A program made the position numbers and the translations under genes. A stretch of DNA of 15,697 nt from Actinobacteria bacterium UBA5975 (GTDB taxonomy: Bacteria > Actinomycetota > Actinomycetes > Nanopelagicales > Nanopelagicaceae): NCBI GenBank assembly GCA_002430075.1, contig DJBN01000016.1, forward strand, positions 32,706-48,402. The letters run 5' to 3'. The first letter of the stretch is position 1. Each line of letters starts with the position of its first letter. Shown one piece after another: positions 7,130-15,204 of the stretch. Under the pieces are notes generated by a model that saw only the letters and a list, made by a program, of their open reading frames with translations, had not been told where the DNA came from and ran no database searches.

Positions 7130-8217
7130 TGGCAATTTTCGCGAAAAAGTCCGGTGCGCACCAATGGCGTGGAGTCATCGAAGAATATCGTCACCGCTTA
7201 CCGATAAGTGCAAAAACTCCTATCGTCACTTTGCGTGAAGGAGGCACTCCACTTATCTATGCCCACATTCTCTCTGAAATGCTTGGTAATAACGTCTGGG
7301 TGAAATTTGAAGGAATTAACCCGACTGGTTCCTTTAAAGATCGTGGAATGACAATGGCGATCACAAAGGCTGCCGAAGAAGGCGCGAAGGCAGTTATCTG
7401 TGCATCAACTGGAAATACTTCAGCATCTGCTGCAGCTTATGCAGTCAAAGCCGGAATGGTTCCTGCGGTCTTAATTCCTGAAGGAAAAATTGCCATGGGA
7501 AAGCTGGCGCAAGCTGTTGTTCATGGCGCCAAACTGCTGCAAGTCGCTGGAAACTTTGATGATTGCCTAGTTCTTGCGCGCGATTTATCAGAGCACTACC
7601 CAGTTTCACTCGTTAACTCAGTTAATCCATATCGCATAGAAGGTCAAAAGACAGCAGCGTTTGAAGTAGTAGATATGTTAGGAGATGCTCCAGATATTCA
7701 TACTCTTCCCGTAGGCAATGCTGGAAATATCACTGCATATCGGAAGGGTTATAACGAATATCGCAGCGACAAGATGTCGAGCAAACTTCCACAAATGTGG
7801 GGATTTCAAGCAGCAGGTGCTGCACCCCTTGTTACTGGTAAGCCAGTTGCAAAACCTGAAACAATTGCGACAGCGATAAGAATCGGAAACCCTGCTTCAT
7901 GGGATCAAGCAATCGCAGCTCGTGATCAATCTGGTGGGTTGATTGATTCAGTGACAGATGAAGAAATTTTATCGGCCTATCATTTGCTAGCTTCACGAGA
8001 GGGAATCTTCTGCGAGCCATCATCAGCTGCAGGACTAGCTGGGCTTATTAAATATAAAAACGCTGGCAAGCTTCCTAAAGATAAGACAATTGTTATTACA
8101 TGTACCGGAAATGGCCTTAAAGATATTCCGTGGGCGCTTGAAGGAGTAGCAGATCCTGTCGTGGTTCCTGTTAGCGCCGATGCTGCGGCCAAGGCCCTTG
8201 GTCTAGTGAAGAATTAG
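7129..8217 (+). CDS. thrC: Threonine synthase
   Basis: This PLP enzyme converts O-phosphohomoserine to L-threonine. The protein has 362 residues, the short-form length common in Actinobacteria. The PLP lysine is K70 in [11 protein letters not shown]. The phosphate-binding loop is [12 protein letters not shown] (94 onward). [14 protein letters not shown] and the late STGN-like CTGNGLKDI are also family features. The ribosome site AAGGAG (7113-7118) lies in the end of hom, and the start codon shares one base with the hom stop, so the two are translationally coupled. The product of ThrB (next gene) is its substrate. Confidence 0.98.
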   Translation: MAIFAKKSGAHQWRGVIEEYRHRLPISAKTPIVTLREGGTPLIYAHILSEMLGNNVWVKFEGINPTGSFKDRGMTMAITKAAEEGAKAVICASTGNTSASAAAYAVKAGMVPAVLIPEGKIAMGKLAQAVVHGAKLLQVAGNFDDCLVLARDLSEHYPVSLVNSVNPYRIEGQKTAAFEVVDMLGDAPDIHTLPVGNAGNITAYRKGYNEYRSDKMSSKLPQMWGFQAAGAAPLVTGKPVAKPETIATAIRIGNPASWDQAIAARDQSGGLIDSVTDEEILSAYHLLASREGIFCEPSSAAGLAGLIKYKNAGKLPKDKTIVITCTGNGLKDIPWALEGVADPVVVPVSADAAAKALGLVKN

Positions 8218-8233
8218 GGATTGAATAAGAGCC

Positions 8234-9160
8234 ATGGCAAAGCCAACATTTAAAGCAAATCCGATTCAAGTACAGGTTCCAGCCACCTCGGCCAATCTAG
8301 GACCTGGCTTCGATTCATTTGGTCTGGCTTTTGCACTGTATGACCGTTACGCCGCGCAAATTCTCGACGAAGGTGGTCTTGATATCGATGTAACCGGCGA
8401 AGGTGCAGATGATGTTCCTCGCACGGATAAGAACTTGCTTGTAAAAGCAATGTATAAAGGTTTCGATTTCCTTGGAGGAAAACCAAAAGGAATCGCAGTG
8501 CGCGCGCTTAATGTAATTCCACATGGTCGCGGTTTAGGTTCTTCAGCATCTGCAATTATTGGTGGCCTTGTGCTTGCACGATCTCTTGTACTTACGGGCA
8601 CAGATAAAATGAGTGATGAAGCGCTTCTTAATATTGCATCAGAGATGGAAGGTCATCCCGATAACGTTGCTGCAGCACTTTTTGGTGGCGCAACTGTCGC
8701 TTGGCAAGAAGCTGGTAAGTCAAAGCCAATTGCTCGTGCGATTCATCTTCCGGTAGATCCTCGCATCCAAGTTGTAGCTTTTATTCCTGCAACATCACTT
8801 GCCACAAGGAAGGCTCGGACAATGTTGCCTGAATCAATTCCATTTGCAGATGCGCAACGCAACAGCACAAATGCAGCTCTGCTGACGCAAGCGCTGACAA
8901 TTCGCCCAGATCTACTCTTTAGGGCAACAGAAGATTTTCTCCATCAGTCCTACCGCCAAGAAGCGATGCCATCTTCTTATGCGCTCATGAGCAAGTTACG
9001 TTCTGCTGGAGTTGCTGCATTTATCTCTGGCGCAGGTCCAACGGTTCTTGCTCTTCACATGGGAGATCAAGAAGAGAGCGACCAGTTGATGAGGGCCGGT
9101 GGAGCTAAATTTGAGAGTAAATCTCTCGAAATTGCTAGCCGTGGAGCGAGCCTGCTATAG
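8234..9160 (+). CDS. thrB: Homoserine kinase (GHMP family)
   Basis: The kinase phosphorylates homoserine with ATP to O-phosphohomoserine, the substrate of ThrC. The protein has 308 residues, typical for the family. The N-terminal PATSANLGPGFDSFG is the homoserine-kinase signature. The GHMP ATP-binding glycine loop is GRGLGSSAS (98-106) after NVIPH. The C-terminal FISGAGPTVLAL is the third conserved GHMP motif. It starts 16 bp after thrC with only a weak AAGAG ribosome site. It ends the hom-thrC-thrB run, and 132 bp with no gene follow before rho. Confidence 0.98.
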   Translation: MAKPTFKANPIQVQVPATSANLGPGFDSFGLAFALYDRYAAQILDEGGLDIDVTGEGADDVPRTDKNLLVKAMYKGFDFLGGKPKGIAVRALNVIPHGRGLGSSASAIIGGLVLARSLVLTGTDKMSDEALLNIASEMEGHPDNVAAALFGGATVAWQEAGKSKPIARAIHLPVDPRIQVVAFIPATSLATRKARTMLPESIPFADAQRNSTNAALLTQALTIRPDLLFRATEDFLHQSYRQEAMPSSYALMSKLRSAGVAAFISGAGPTVLALHMGDQEESDQLMRAGGAKFESKSLEIASRGASLL

Positions 9161-9249
9161 TTTTGCTATCAGTTCAGCCCAGCAACTAAGGGTTATCTAA
9201 AGAATTGATACATCACAAGCAAGAACAGAAGCAACACAAATTAACCCCT

Positions 9250-9274
9250 GGGCTTCACTTATATAAGTAAGCCC
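9250..9274 (+). promoter_or_regulatory. Hairpin in the rho leader
   Basis: GGGCTT (9250-9255) pairs with AAGCCC (9269-9274), and ACTT pairs with AAGT inside across an ATAT loop, with a single bulged C. The hairpin ends 18 nt before the rho ATG, just upstream of the weak AGAAA ribosome site. No U-tract follows on the plus strand, so it is a poor intrinsic terminator for thrB. A role in rho mRNA stability or autoregulation is possible but unproven. The rest of 9161-9292 shows no clear promoter. Confidence 0.55.
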
Positions 9275-9292
9275 CAAACTGAAAAGAAATAG

Positions 9293-10846
9293 ATGACAAC
9301 AACAGAACCAGTTCGTTCTAGCAGTCCAGAGCTCGCAGCAATGACCCTTCCTAAGTTAAAGGAAGTTGCGTCCCAGCTCGGCATCGATGGTGCAGCAAAG
9401 CTGAAGAAGGATGCGCTCGTAACTGCAATCGCAGATTTACAAGCTTCAAATCGCGAAGCAGCCAAGGCAGAGCGTGAAGCCCGCCGCGAAGCGCGTAGCG
9501 CCAAGAAGAGCAATAAGAATTCAGAGTCCAACTCATCACAGAACGATGACGATGAAGAAGATTCATCAGATAACAGCGCACCACAAGATCGTGGCAATAA
9601 CGATCGTGATGATCGCAACGGACGCAATCGTGGACGCGATCGCAATCGTGGACGCGATCGTGGACGCGATCGTGGCAACCGCGAAGAACGCGAACCAGTA
9701 ATTGGTGAGGACGATGTACTTGTCCCGGTTGGCGGACTAGTCGACATCATGGACAACTATTCATTTATCCGTACAGGTGGCTATCTACCTGGTCCTGATG
9801 ATGTGTATGTCTCACAAGGACAGGTTCGTAAGTATGGTCTCCGTAAAGGCGATGTTGTCACTGGCCAGGTACGTCAAGCTCGTGAAGGCGAAACCCGGCA
9901 GAAGTACAACCCACTGATTACTCTCGAGACAATTAACGGTATGCCATACGAAGAAGCGCGTGGCCGAGTTGAATTTGGAAAGCTTGTTCCTCTCTACCCT
10001 CAAGACCGTCTACGTCTTGAGACAGAACCAAACATTCTTACTACTCGCGTTATCGATTTGATTGCACCTATCGGTAAAGGTCAGCGCGGACTTATCGTTT
10101 CGCCTCCTAAGGCTGGTAAGACGATGGTCTTACAAGCGATTGCAAATGCAATTACTACCAATAATCCTGAATGTCACTTGATGGTTGTACTCGTTGATGA
10201 ACGTCCAGAAGAAGTAACGGATATGCAGCGCAGCGTGAAGGGCGAAGTTATCGCTTCAACTTTCGATCGCCCAGCTGATGACCACACAACTATCGCAGAG
10301 CTTGCGATCGAACGCGCAAAGCGCCTTGTTGAGATGGGCCACGATGTTGTAGTTCTTCTCGACTCAATCACACGTCTTGGACGTGCATATAACATCGCAG
10401 CGCCTGCATCAGGAAGAATCCTTTCTGGCGGTGTTGACTCTGCAGCGCTCTATCCACCAAAGAAGTTCTTCGGTGCCGCTCGTAATATTGAAGATGGCGG
10501 ATCTCTAACAATTCTTGCAACAGCACTTGTTGATACAGGCTCTCGTATGGATGAAGTTATCTTCGAAGAGTTCAAGGGCACAGGAAACATGGAGCTCATT
10601 CTTGATCGCCGTATGGCAGATAAGCGCATCTTCCCTGCAGTCAACGTTGTTGCCTCCGGTACACGTAAGGAAGAAATCCTTATGGGCTCTGAAGAGCTCA
10701 ACATTGTTTGGAAGCTTCGTCGCGTACTTCATGCACTCGAACCACAAGCAGCCCTTGAGCTCTTGCTCGAGAAGATGAAGGGGACCAAGTCCAACGTCGA
10801 ATTCTTGATGCAGATTCAAAAGACGACTGCAGGCCCAGAGGCATAA
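9293..10846 (+). CDS. rho: Transcription termination factor Rho, with long disordered Arg/Asp/Asn-rich insert
   Basis: This hexameric RNA-dependent ATPase ends transcription. The protein has 517 residues, about 100 more than E. coli Rho, owing to an N-terminal insert as in other Actinobacteria. A Rho_N helical domain covers 17-50 ([15 protein letters not shown]). An extended insert follows at about 51-140: first basic Ala/Glu/Arg helix, then acidic DDDEEDSSD, then tandem [11 protein letters not shown] repeats. The cold-shock-like RNA-binding domain starts at about 141 ([12 protein letters not shown]). The ATPase core has Walker A PPKAGKT (271-277, K276) and the Walker B region [16 protein letters not shown], then [19 protein letters not shown] and [15 protein letters not shown]. 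The insert probably adds RNA contacts and may promote condensates. The stop is followed by an rpmE promoter-like region. Confidence 0.98.
   Translation: MTTTEPVRSSSPELAAMTLPKLKEVASQLGIDGAAKLKKDALVTAIADLQASNREAAKAEREARREARSAKKSNKNSESNSSQNDDDEEDSSDNSAPQDRGNNDRDDRNGRNRGRDRNRGRDRGRDRGNREEREPVIGEDDVLVPVGGLVDIMDNYSFIRTGGYLPGPDDVYVSQGQVRKYGLRKGDVVTGQVRQAREGETRQKYNPLITLETINGMPYEEARGRVEFGKLVPLYPQDRLRLETEPNILTTRVIDLIAPIGKGQRGLIVSPPKAGKTMVLQAIANAITTNNPECHLMVVLVDERPEEVTDMQRSVKGEVIASTFDRPADDHTTIAELAIERAKRLVEMGHDVVVLLDSITRLGRAYNIAAPASGRILSGGVDSAALYPPKKFFGAARNIEDGGSLTILATALVDTGSRMDEVIFEEFKGTGNMELILDRRMADKRIFPAVNVVASGTRKEEILMGSEELNIVWKLRRVLHALEPQAALELLLEKMKGTKSNVEFLMQIQKTTAGPEA
9626..9675 (+). repeat. Short tandem repeat inside rho
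   Basis: Two copies of an 18-bp unit (AATCGTGGACGCGATCGC and a one-base variant) run into further 12-bp copies of GGACGCGATCGT. They encode the NRGRDR and GRDRG tandem repeats of the Rho insert. The near-identity of the copies at DNA level suggests recent slippage or unequal exchange, so copy number may vary between strains. Confidence 0.8.
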
Positions 10847-10865
10847 TCCCGCATGGATTTTGCGG

Positions 10866-10893
10866 TTGACTGCTTTTAAGAGAGAATTACCAC
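10866..10893 (+). promoter_or_regulatory. Candidate rpmE promoter (TTGACT -35)
   Basis: TTGACT (10866-10871) is a near-perfect -35. The -10 is less clear: TACCAC at 10888-10893 gives a 16-bp spacer but matches only three consensus positions. A start near 10900 would place the leader hairpin at the head of the rpmE mRNA. Confidence 0.45.
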
Positions 10894-10919
10894 CTATTGC
10901 CACACCTGATGGCGATGAC

Positions 10920-10945
10920 CTGGTTCACCAGTTCGCTGGACCCAG
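10920..10945 (+). promoter_or_regulatory. Structured leader hairpin before rpmE
   Basis: The inner stem CCAG (10928-10931) and CTGG (10936-10939) closes a TTCG loop, giving a UUCG tetraloop in RNA. Outside it CTGG (10920-10923) pairs with CCAG (10942-10945) across a small internal loop. It ends 9 nt before the ribosome site AAGGA. It may be a ribosomal-protein autoregulatory leader; L31 leaders in Actinobacteria have been proposed, but I cannot confirm this is the same motif. Confidence 0.6.
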
Positions 10946-10965
10946 ACTCAAGAAAAGGAAAAACG

Positions 10966-11208
10966 ATGAAGCCAGATATCCACCCAGAGTACAAAGAGAC
11001 CCAAGTAACGTGTGGTTGCGGTGAAAAGTTTGTCACCCGCTCAACAGTTGCCAGCGGATCTATCTACGTTGAAGTTTGTTCTGTATGCCACCCGTTCTAC
11101 ACAGGCAAGCAGCGCATCCTCGATACAGGTGGACGCGTCGCTAAGTTCGAAGAGCGTTTCGGAAGTAACTCTAAATCAAAGAACTCTGCGACTCCCGCAG
11201 CTAACTAG
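10966..11208 (+). CDS. rpmE: 50S ribosomal protein L31 (zinc-binding form)
   Basis: This is a large-subunit protein located at the bridge region of the ribosome. The protein has 80 residues. MKPDIHPEY is the typical L31 start. Four cysteines, C16, C18, C38 and C41 (CGC and CSVC), form the zinc site of the C+ type, so this is the zinc-replete form, not a C-minus paralogue. [24 protein letters not shown] is the conserved C-terminal signature. A Ser/Lys/Asn tail follows. I chose ATG 10966 because AAGGA is 6 nt upstream; the frame is open to ATG 10897, but that part contains the leader hairpin and is not L31-like. It lies between rho and prfA, as in many Actinobacteria, with its own terminator. 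Confidence 0.97.
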   Translation: MKPDIHPEYKETQVTCGCGEKFVTRSTVASGSIYVEVCSVCHPFYTGKQRILDTGGRVAKFEERFGSNSKSKNSATPAAN

Positions 11209-11216
11209 CTTTTCAA

Positions 11217-11263
11217 AGAGACCGCATCGCAGCCATAACGGTTGCGGAGCGGTCTTTTTATTT
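11217..11263 (+). terminator. Intrinsic terminator after rpmE
   Basis: AGACCGC (11219-11225) pairs perfectly with GCGGTCT (11249-11255). A second inner stem, CGCAGCC with GGTTGCG (one wobble), closes an ATAAC loop, and a TTTTTATTT tract follows. It starts about 10 bp after the rpmE stop. It is the strongest terminator in the window and separates rpmE from prfA. Confidence 0.95.
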
Positions 11264-11314
11264 CTCAAAGTTAAAGAGCTACCTCTAACTGGTTGAATAG
11301 AAGGGAAGAGTCAG

Positions 11315-12397
11315 ATGAGCAATGATCGCTTTGCGTCCGCTCATGAGATGGTGCGCGAATATCAAGAGCTTGAGTTAAAGATGGCCGATCCTTCTATTCA
11401 CGACGATCAGGGCAAAGCGCGCCAGCTAGGTCGTCGCTATGCCCAACTGGGCCCAGTAGTTGCTGGCTTTAATGCATGGAAGGCTGCAGCTGATGATTTA
11501 GAAGCTGCAAAAGAGATGGCCGCTGAGGATGAATCCTTTGCTGCAGAAATTCCTGCCATGGAATTTGCAGTTGAAGCTGCTGCAGAAAAATTAGAGGAGC
11601 TACTCCTTCCCCGTGATCCTAACGATGACCGCGATGTCATTATCGAAGTAAAGGCTGGAGCAGGCGGTGATGAGTCCGCGCTCTTTGCAGGAGATTTGGT
11701 CCGCATGTATCAGCGTTATGCAGAAAAGCGCGGATGGAAGATTGAAATTATCGATATGACCGAGTCTGATCTTGGTGGCTACAAAGACATTTCTATGGCG
11801 GTTAAATCAAAGGGAACTCCTGAACCAGGGACTACTCCCTATGCACGTTTAAAGTTTGAAGGCGGAGTCCATCGTGTGCAGCGCGTTCCCGAGACAGAGA
11901 GCCAAGGGCGAATTCACACCTCCGCGGCAGGCGTATTAGTTCTGCCAGAAGCTGAAGAAGTCGATGTGGATTTAAATATGAATGATGTGCGCGTAGATGT
12001 GTATCGCTCATCAGGTCCTGGTGGACAGTCCGTCAATACAACGGACTCTGCAGTACGTCTGACACACGTTCCAACTGGCATTGTGGTTTCATGTCAGAAC
12101 GAAAAATCGCAGCTTCAAAATAAGGAATCCGCGCTCCGTATCCTGCGCGCCCGCCTGCTTGCCGATGCGCAAGAAAAGGCAGAGGCTGTAGCAATGGCAG
12201 AACGTAAGAGCCAAGTTCGAACCGTCGATCGCTCTGAGAGAATTCGTACATATAACTATCCGGAAAATCGATTAAGTGATCACCGCGTCAATTACAAAGC
12301 AAATAATTTAGATGCAGTACTTAACGGCGAATTAGATGACGTTATACAGGCCCTACTTGATGCCGATAAGGCAGCGAAGCTCTCATCTACAAAGTAA
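11315..12397 (+). CDS. prfA: Peptide chain release factor 1
   Basis: RF1 reads UAA and UAG stop codons and triggers peptide release on the ribosome. The protein has 360 residues, the standard length. The N-terminal helical domain spans about 1-100. The codon-recognition PxT tripeptide is P192-E193-T194 in [15 protein letters not shown]; the motif identifies RF1 as opposed to RF2 (SPF). The catalytic GGQ is 236-238 in [21 protein letters not shown]238 is the residue methylated by PrmC, encoded 9 bp downstream. The ribosome site AGGGAAG sits 6 nt before the ATG. The preceding strong terminator means it needs its own promoter in 11264-11314, but I see no clear one. Confidence 0.98.
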   Translation: MSNDRFASAHEMVREYQELELKMADPSIHDDQGKARQLGRRYAQLGPVVAGFNAWKAAADDLEAAKEMAAEDESFAAEIPAMEFAVEAAAEKLEELLLPRDPNDDRDVIIEVKAGAGGDESALFAGDLVRMYQRYAEKRGWKIEIIDMTESDLGGYKDISMAVKSKGTPEPGTTPYARLKFEGGVHRVQRVPETESQGRIHTSAAGVLVLPEAEEVDVDLNMNDVRVDVYRSSGPGGQSVNTTDSAVRLTHVPTGIVVSCQNEKSQLQNKESALRILRARLLADAQEKAEAVAMAERKSQVRTVDRSERIRTYNYPENRLSDHRVNYKANNLDAVLNGELDDVIQALLDADKAAKLSSTK

Positions 12398-12406
12398 TTC
12401 ACCCTA

Positions 12407-13261
12407 ATGGAACTAACTTTTAAAGAATTCTTGCGAGGCGGTAAAGAACAATTATCTGCCGCCGGTTTTGCTGAGGTCGAGGCAGAACACCTGCTAGCAC
12501 ATACTTTAGGGCTGACACGTATGGATCTACATAATCCATTAACAGTAGAAAATGCACTTACAGCTATTGGCGACATAACTGTTGTAGAAGAAACTTTCTG
12601 GAAGTTATTAGATCGTCGTTGCAATCACGAACCTTTGCAATATCTGACAGGCGTCGCCTACTTTCGACATCTCGAACTCAAGGTAGGTCCTGGGGTTTTA
12701 GTTCCTCGCCCTGAAAGTGAGTTACTCGTTGAAGCAGCTCTTACTCACATTGAAAAACTATCTGGCGCAATCAGCGTTGTCGATCTCGGTTCAGGTTCAG
12801 GAGCTCTTGCTTTAGCGATTGCAACAGAGGCTCCACAGACTCACGTCATTGCGGTGGAAAAAAGCCCCGAAGCAATTACTTGGCTTAAAGAGAATGTCTC
12901 TTTTATTGATGAAAAAGTTCGAATCTTAGAAAGTGATGTTAGAACCGCTCTCGAAGGCGTGAAGTGCGATGTCGTAATAGCCAACCCGCCTTACATTCCA
13001 GATAGTCAAGTGCTTCCTCGCGATATAGCTGAGCACGAACCTGCCGTTGCGCTCTTTGGGGGAGCCGATGGCATGAAGGCGTCCCGTCTCTTCATTTCAA
13101 CTGCTAGCAGATTGCTCAAATCAGGCGGATTCTTAGCGATTGAACATCATGAAAGCCAAGGGGCTGAGATTGGCGATGTACTAAGTAGTGATTTCGAAGA
13201 TATTCTTCTACATCAGGATTTAAATGGCCGCCCAAGGTTTACGACTGCATTGAGGAGATAG
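12407..13261 (+). CDS. prmC: Release factor glutamine N5-methyltransferase
   Basis: PrmC methylates the GGQ glutamine of release factors with SAM. The protein has 284 residues, normal for the family. The N-terminal helical domain covers about 1-90, with GVAYFRHLELKVGPGVLVPRPESELLVE at its end, a PrmC hallmark. SAM motif I is DLGSGSGALALAIA from 126. The catalytic NPPY is at 193-196 in VIANPPYIPDS, which holds the substrate glutamine. The GGADGMKASRLFI segment is also typical. There is no Shine-Dalgarno sequence; the start follows prfA by 9 bp, so translation may depend on ribosomes ending prfA. The Sua5-like gene begins 2 bp after its stop. Confidence 0.98.
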   Translation: MELTFKEFLRGGKEQLSAAGFAEVEAEHLLAHTLGLTRMDLHNPLTVENALTAIGDITVVEETFWKLLDRRCNHEPLQYLTGVAYFRHLELKVGPGVLVPRPESELLVEAALTHIEKLSGAISVVDLGSGSGALALAIATEAPQTHVIAVEKSPEAITWLKENVSFIDEKVRILESDVRTALEGVKCDVVIANPPYIPDSQVLPRDIAEHEPAVALFGGADGMKASRLFISTASRLLKSGGFLAIEHHESQGAEIGDVLSSDFEDILLHQDLNGRPRFTTALRR

Positions 13262-13263
13262 AG

Positions 13264-13908
13264 ATGGCACCTCGTGTAGACCTCAAAAAGGGTGAGATGA
13301 AAAAGCATGTGACGCGTGCACTTAAAGCAATTCGCGATGGCTACATTATTGTTGTACCGCTTGAACACGGGTATGTCTATCTCGCAGATGCTTTCTCTCC
13401 AATGGCAGTAAGAGCGATGCATGTGTTGCGAAAAGATGAGACAGGTGTTGCATCTCAAGTTTTGGCATACAGTCTTGATGCAGTAAAGGGAATTGCCCGC
13501 GCAGTACCACCCGAAACACAGAAGCTCTGCACAGAATTTTGGCCAGGAATGCTCTCAGTCACGCTAAAGCCAAGTAGATCACTTGCGTGGGATCTAGGTG
13601 ATAATAAAGAGCTAGATAGATTTAATGTTCGAGTTCCTAAATCAAGATTTCTGCGCGCACTCTTAAAAGAGTCAGGACCACTTGCAGTCGCTAGCGCTTC
13701 CATGTCAGGGGCTGAACCAATGCTGACAATCAATCGAACGACACTGAAAGATTGGGATGTTGCTGTGGTCTTTGATAATGGAGCGCTCAAATCAGGGCAG
13801 CGCACCACCATCGTTGAAGCCGATGAGACTGGCATTCGTCTTGTCCGCGAGGGTGCTATCTCTTTAGCTGAGATGACAAAGGTGGCGCCAAACCTTTCTG
13901 CCTTATAA
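13264..13908 (+). CDS. Sua5/YciO/YrdC-family protein (TsaC-like) with degenerate active-site motifs
   Basis: By position (after prmC) and fold this is the Sua5/TsaC gene, whose family makes threonylcarbamoyl-AMP for tRNA t6A. The 214-residue length fits the actinobacterial short form. Conserved parts include ALKAIRDGYIIVVP (19-32), LADAF (40-44), FWPGMLSVTLKPS, LAWDLGD, NVRVP, SGPLAVASASMSG (139-149) and a late IRLVREGAIS. However, the signature recalled as PTDTVYG is P32-L-E-H-G-Y-V here, the KxR nucleotide/carbonate-site motif is R56-K57-D58, and SxN is S144-A-S146. The frame is open with no sign of a frameshift, and the family C-terminal half is intact. GAGGAG precedes the ATG, so it is expressed with prmC. 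It may be inactive, altered in substrate, or a divergent but working t6A enzyme. Confidence 0.85.
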   Translation: MAPRVDLKKGEMKKHVTRALKAIRDGYIIVVPLEHGYVYLADAFSPMAVRAMHVLRKDETGVASQVLAYSLDAVKGIARAVPPETQKLCTEFWPGMLSVTLKPSRSLAWDLGDNKELDRFNVRVPKSRFLRALLKESGPLAVASASMSGAEPMLTINRTTLKDWDVAVVFDNGALKSGQRTTIVEADETGIRLVREGAISLAEMTKVAPNLSAL

Positions 13909-13929
13909 GAGTTTTTCGCCAATAACTAT

Positions 13930-13935
13930 TAGGCT
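13930..13935 (+). promoter_or_regulatory. Candidate -10 (TAGGCT) for a leaderless glyA transcript
   Basis: TAGGCT fits the actinobacterial TANNNT box. Its last T lies 7 nt before the A of the glyA ATG (13942), so transcription would begin on the start codon. The 33-bp gap after the preceding gene has no Shine-Dalgarno sequence and no clear -35. Confidence 0.5.
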
Positions 13936-13941
13936 GGCGTC

Positions 13942-15204
13942 ATGTCCGAAACTTTCTATGGCCCAGATTTCACACTCCTTTCCAAGCAAGATCCTGATAT
14001 CGCTGCAGTTCTACTTTCAGAGCTCAAACGCCAACAGACCAATCTGCAGTTGATTGCATCCGAGAATTTCACATCACGTGCAGTTCTTGCAGCCCTTGGT
14101 TCGACTCTTTCAAATAAATATGCAGAGGGTTATCCAGCAAAGCGTTACTACGGCGGATGTGAAGAAGTTGATATCGCTGAAAATATCGCCATCGATCGTG
14201 CGAAATCTCTCTTCGGTGCAGAACATGCAAATGTTCAACCCCATTCTGGTGCAAGTGCAAATGTTGCCGTTTACCAAGCATTTACCAAACCAGGAGATAC
14301 GGTCCTTGCCATGTCACTTCCTCACGGAGGTCACTTAACTCACGGCTCCAAGGTCAATTTCTCTGGTAAGTGGTTCAATGTTGTTTCCTACGGAGTTCGT
14401 CAAGAGGATGAACTCATTGACTACGACGAACTACGCGATCTTGCAATCGCCAATAAGCCGAAGATGATCTGTTCTGGTGCAACTGCCTATCCATCACTGA
14501 TTGATTTTGAAAAAGTTCGGGCGATCTGCGATGAAGTTGGTGCGATTATGTGGGTTGATGCAGCCCACTTCATCGGTCTTGTTGCCGGTAAGGCAATTCC
14601 TTCGCCGGTTCCGTATGCCGATGTTGTTTCGCTTACAACCCATAAAGTATTGCGTGGCCCGCGTGGCGGAATGATTTTATCTAAGGCAGAACATGCCGCC
14701 GCTATCGATAAGGCTGTATTTCCTGGAATGCAGGGTGGCCCGATTATGTCGGCTGTTGCAGGAAAAGCTGTGGCCTTGGCTGAATGCGCAACGCCTGCAT
14801 ATCAACAGTATGCAAAGGAAGTCATTGTTAATGCCAAGAGCCTTGCGGCTGCTCTTGAAAGTGAAGGTATGCGTGCAGTTTCTGGAGGCACACAGACCCA
14901 CCTGGCACTCATTGATATTCGATCAACTGGCGTCAATGGCAAAGTCGCCGACGAACGTTGTGGAGCTGCGGGAATTGTTCTTAATAAGAATTCAATTCCA
15001 TATGATCCAGAAGCACCATCAGTTACATCAGGAATTCGTGTTGGAACTCCTGCAACTACAACGCAAGGAATGGGTACGCAAGAGATGAAGACCATCGCAT
15101 CTCTCATCGCCCGGGCAATTAAGACTGATGATGCCAGCGCTCACGCTGCAATAAAATCTGAAGTCCATGCGCTGACCTCGCGCTTTCCGATTTACCAGGC
15201 GTAA
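13942..15204 (+). CDS. glyA: Serine hydroxymethyltransferase
   Basis: This PLP enzyme interconverts serine and glycine with tetrahydrofolate and is the main source of one-carbon units. The protein has 420 residues, the usual bacterial length. LIASENFTSRAVLAALGS near the N-terminus and NKYAEGYPAKRYYGGCEEVD are SHMT signatures. HSGASANVAVYQA holds PLP contacts. The Schiff-base lysine is K235 in SLTTHKVLRGPRGGMIL. The C-terminal GIRVGTPATTTQGM is also conserved. There is no ribosome-binding sequence, and a TAGGCT box suits a leaderless start. It lies between the Sua5-like gene and wecA, where many Actinobacteria have no glyA. The wecA-like gene starts 17 bp later with no terminator between. Confidence 0.98.
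   Translation: MSETFYGPDFTLLSKQDPDIAAVLLSELKRQQTNLQLIASENFTSRAVLAALGSTLSNKYAEGYPAKRYYGGCEEVDIAENIAIDRAKSLFGAEHANVQPHSGASANVAVYQAFTKPGDTVLAMSLPHGGHLTHGSKVNFSGKWFNVVSYGVRQEDELIDYDELRDLAIANKPKMICSGATAYPSLIDFEKVRAICDEVGAIMWVDAAHFIGLVAGKAIPSPVPYADVVSLTTHKVLRGPRGGMILSKAEHAAAIDKAVFPGMQGGPIMSAVAGKAVALAECATPAYQQYAKEVIVNAKSLAAALESEGMRAVSGGTQTHLALIDIRSTGVNGKVADERCGAAGIVLNKNSIPYDPEAPSVTSGIRVGTPATTTQGMGTQEMKTIASLIARAIKTDDASAHAAIKSEVHALTSRFPIYQA

Noticed and set aside
9250..9280. Intrinsic terminator for thrB
   Set aside because: The stem is good, but the downstream plus-strand sequence is C/A-rich with no run of T, so it does not look like a Rho-independent terminator in that direction.
9259..9756. 165-residue Ser/Arg-rich open frame on the minus strand
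   Set aside because: It is the antisense reading of the rho low-complexity insert; the Ser/Arg-rich composition is what that repeat gives in the opposite strand, and there is no start context.
10897..10965. Longer L31 start at ATG 10897
   Set aside because: The additional residues are not L31-like and the region holds a stable hairpin and the ribosome site for ATG 10966.
11888..11896. RF1 with PET instead of the PAT tripeptide of E. coli
   Set aside because: The middle residue of PxT varies in RF1 proteins; P and T, which define UAG/UAA reading, are kept.
13354..13400. A frameshift as the cause of the missing PTDTVYG motif in the Sua5-like protein
   Set aside because: Reading the other two frames across this stretch does not restore the motif (one hits a stop at once), and the flanking residues align gap-free in the annotated frame.
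13455..13922. 155-residue open frame on the minus strand opposite the Sua5-like gene
   Set aside because: Shadow of the plus-strand gene, which has family motifs and a strong GAGGAG ribosome site; the antisense protein has no recognisable features.
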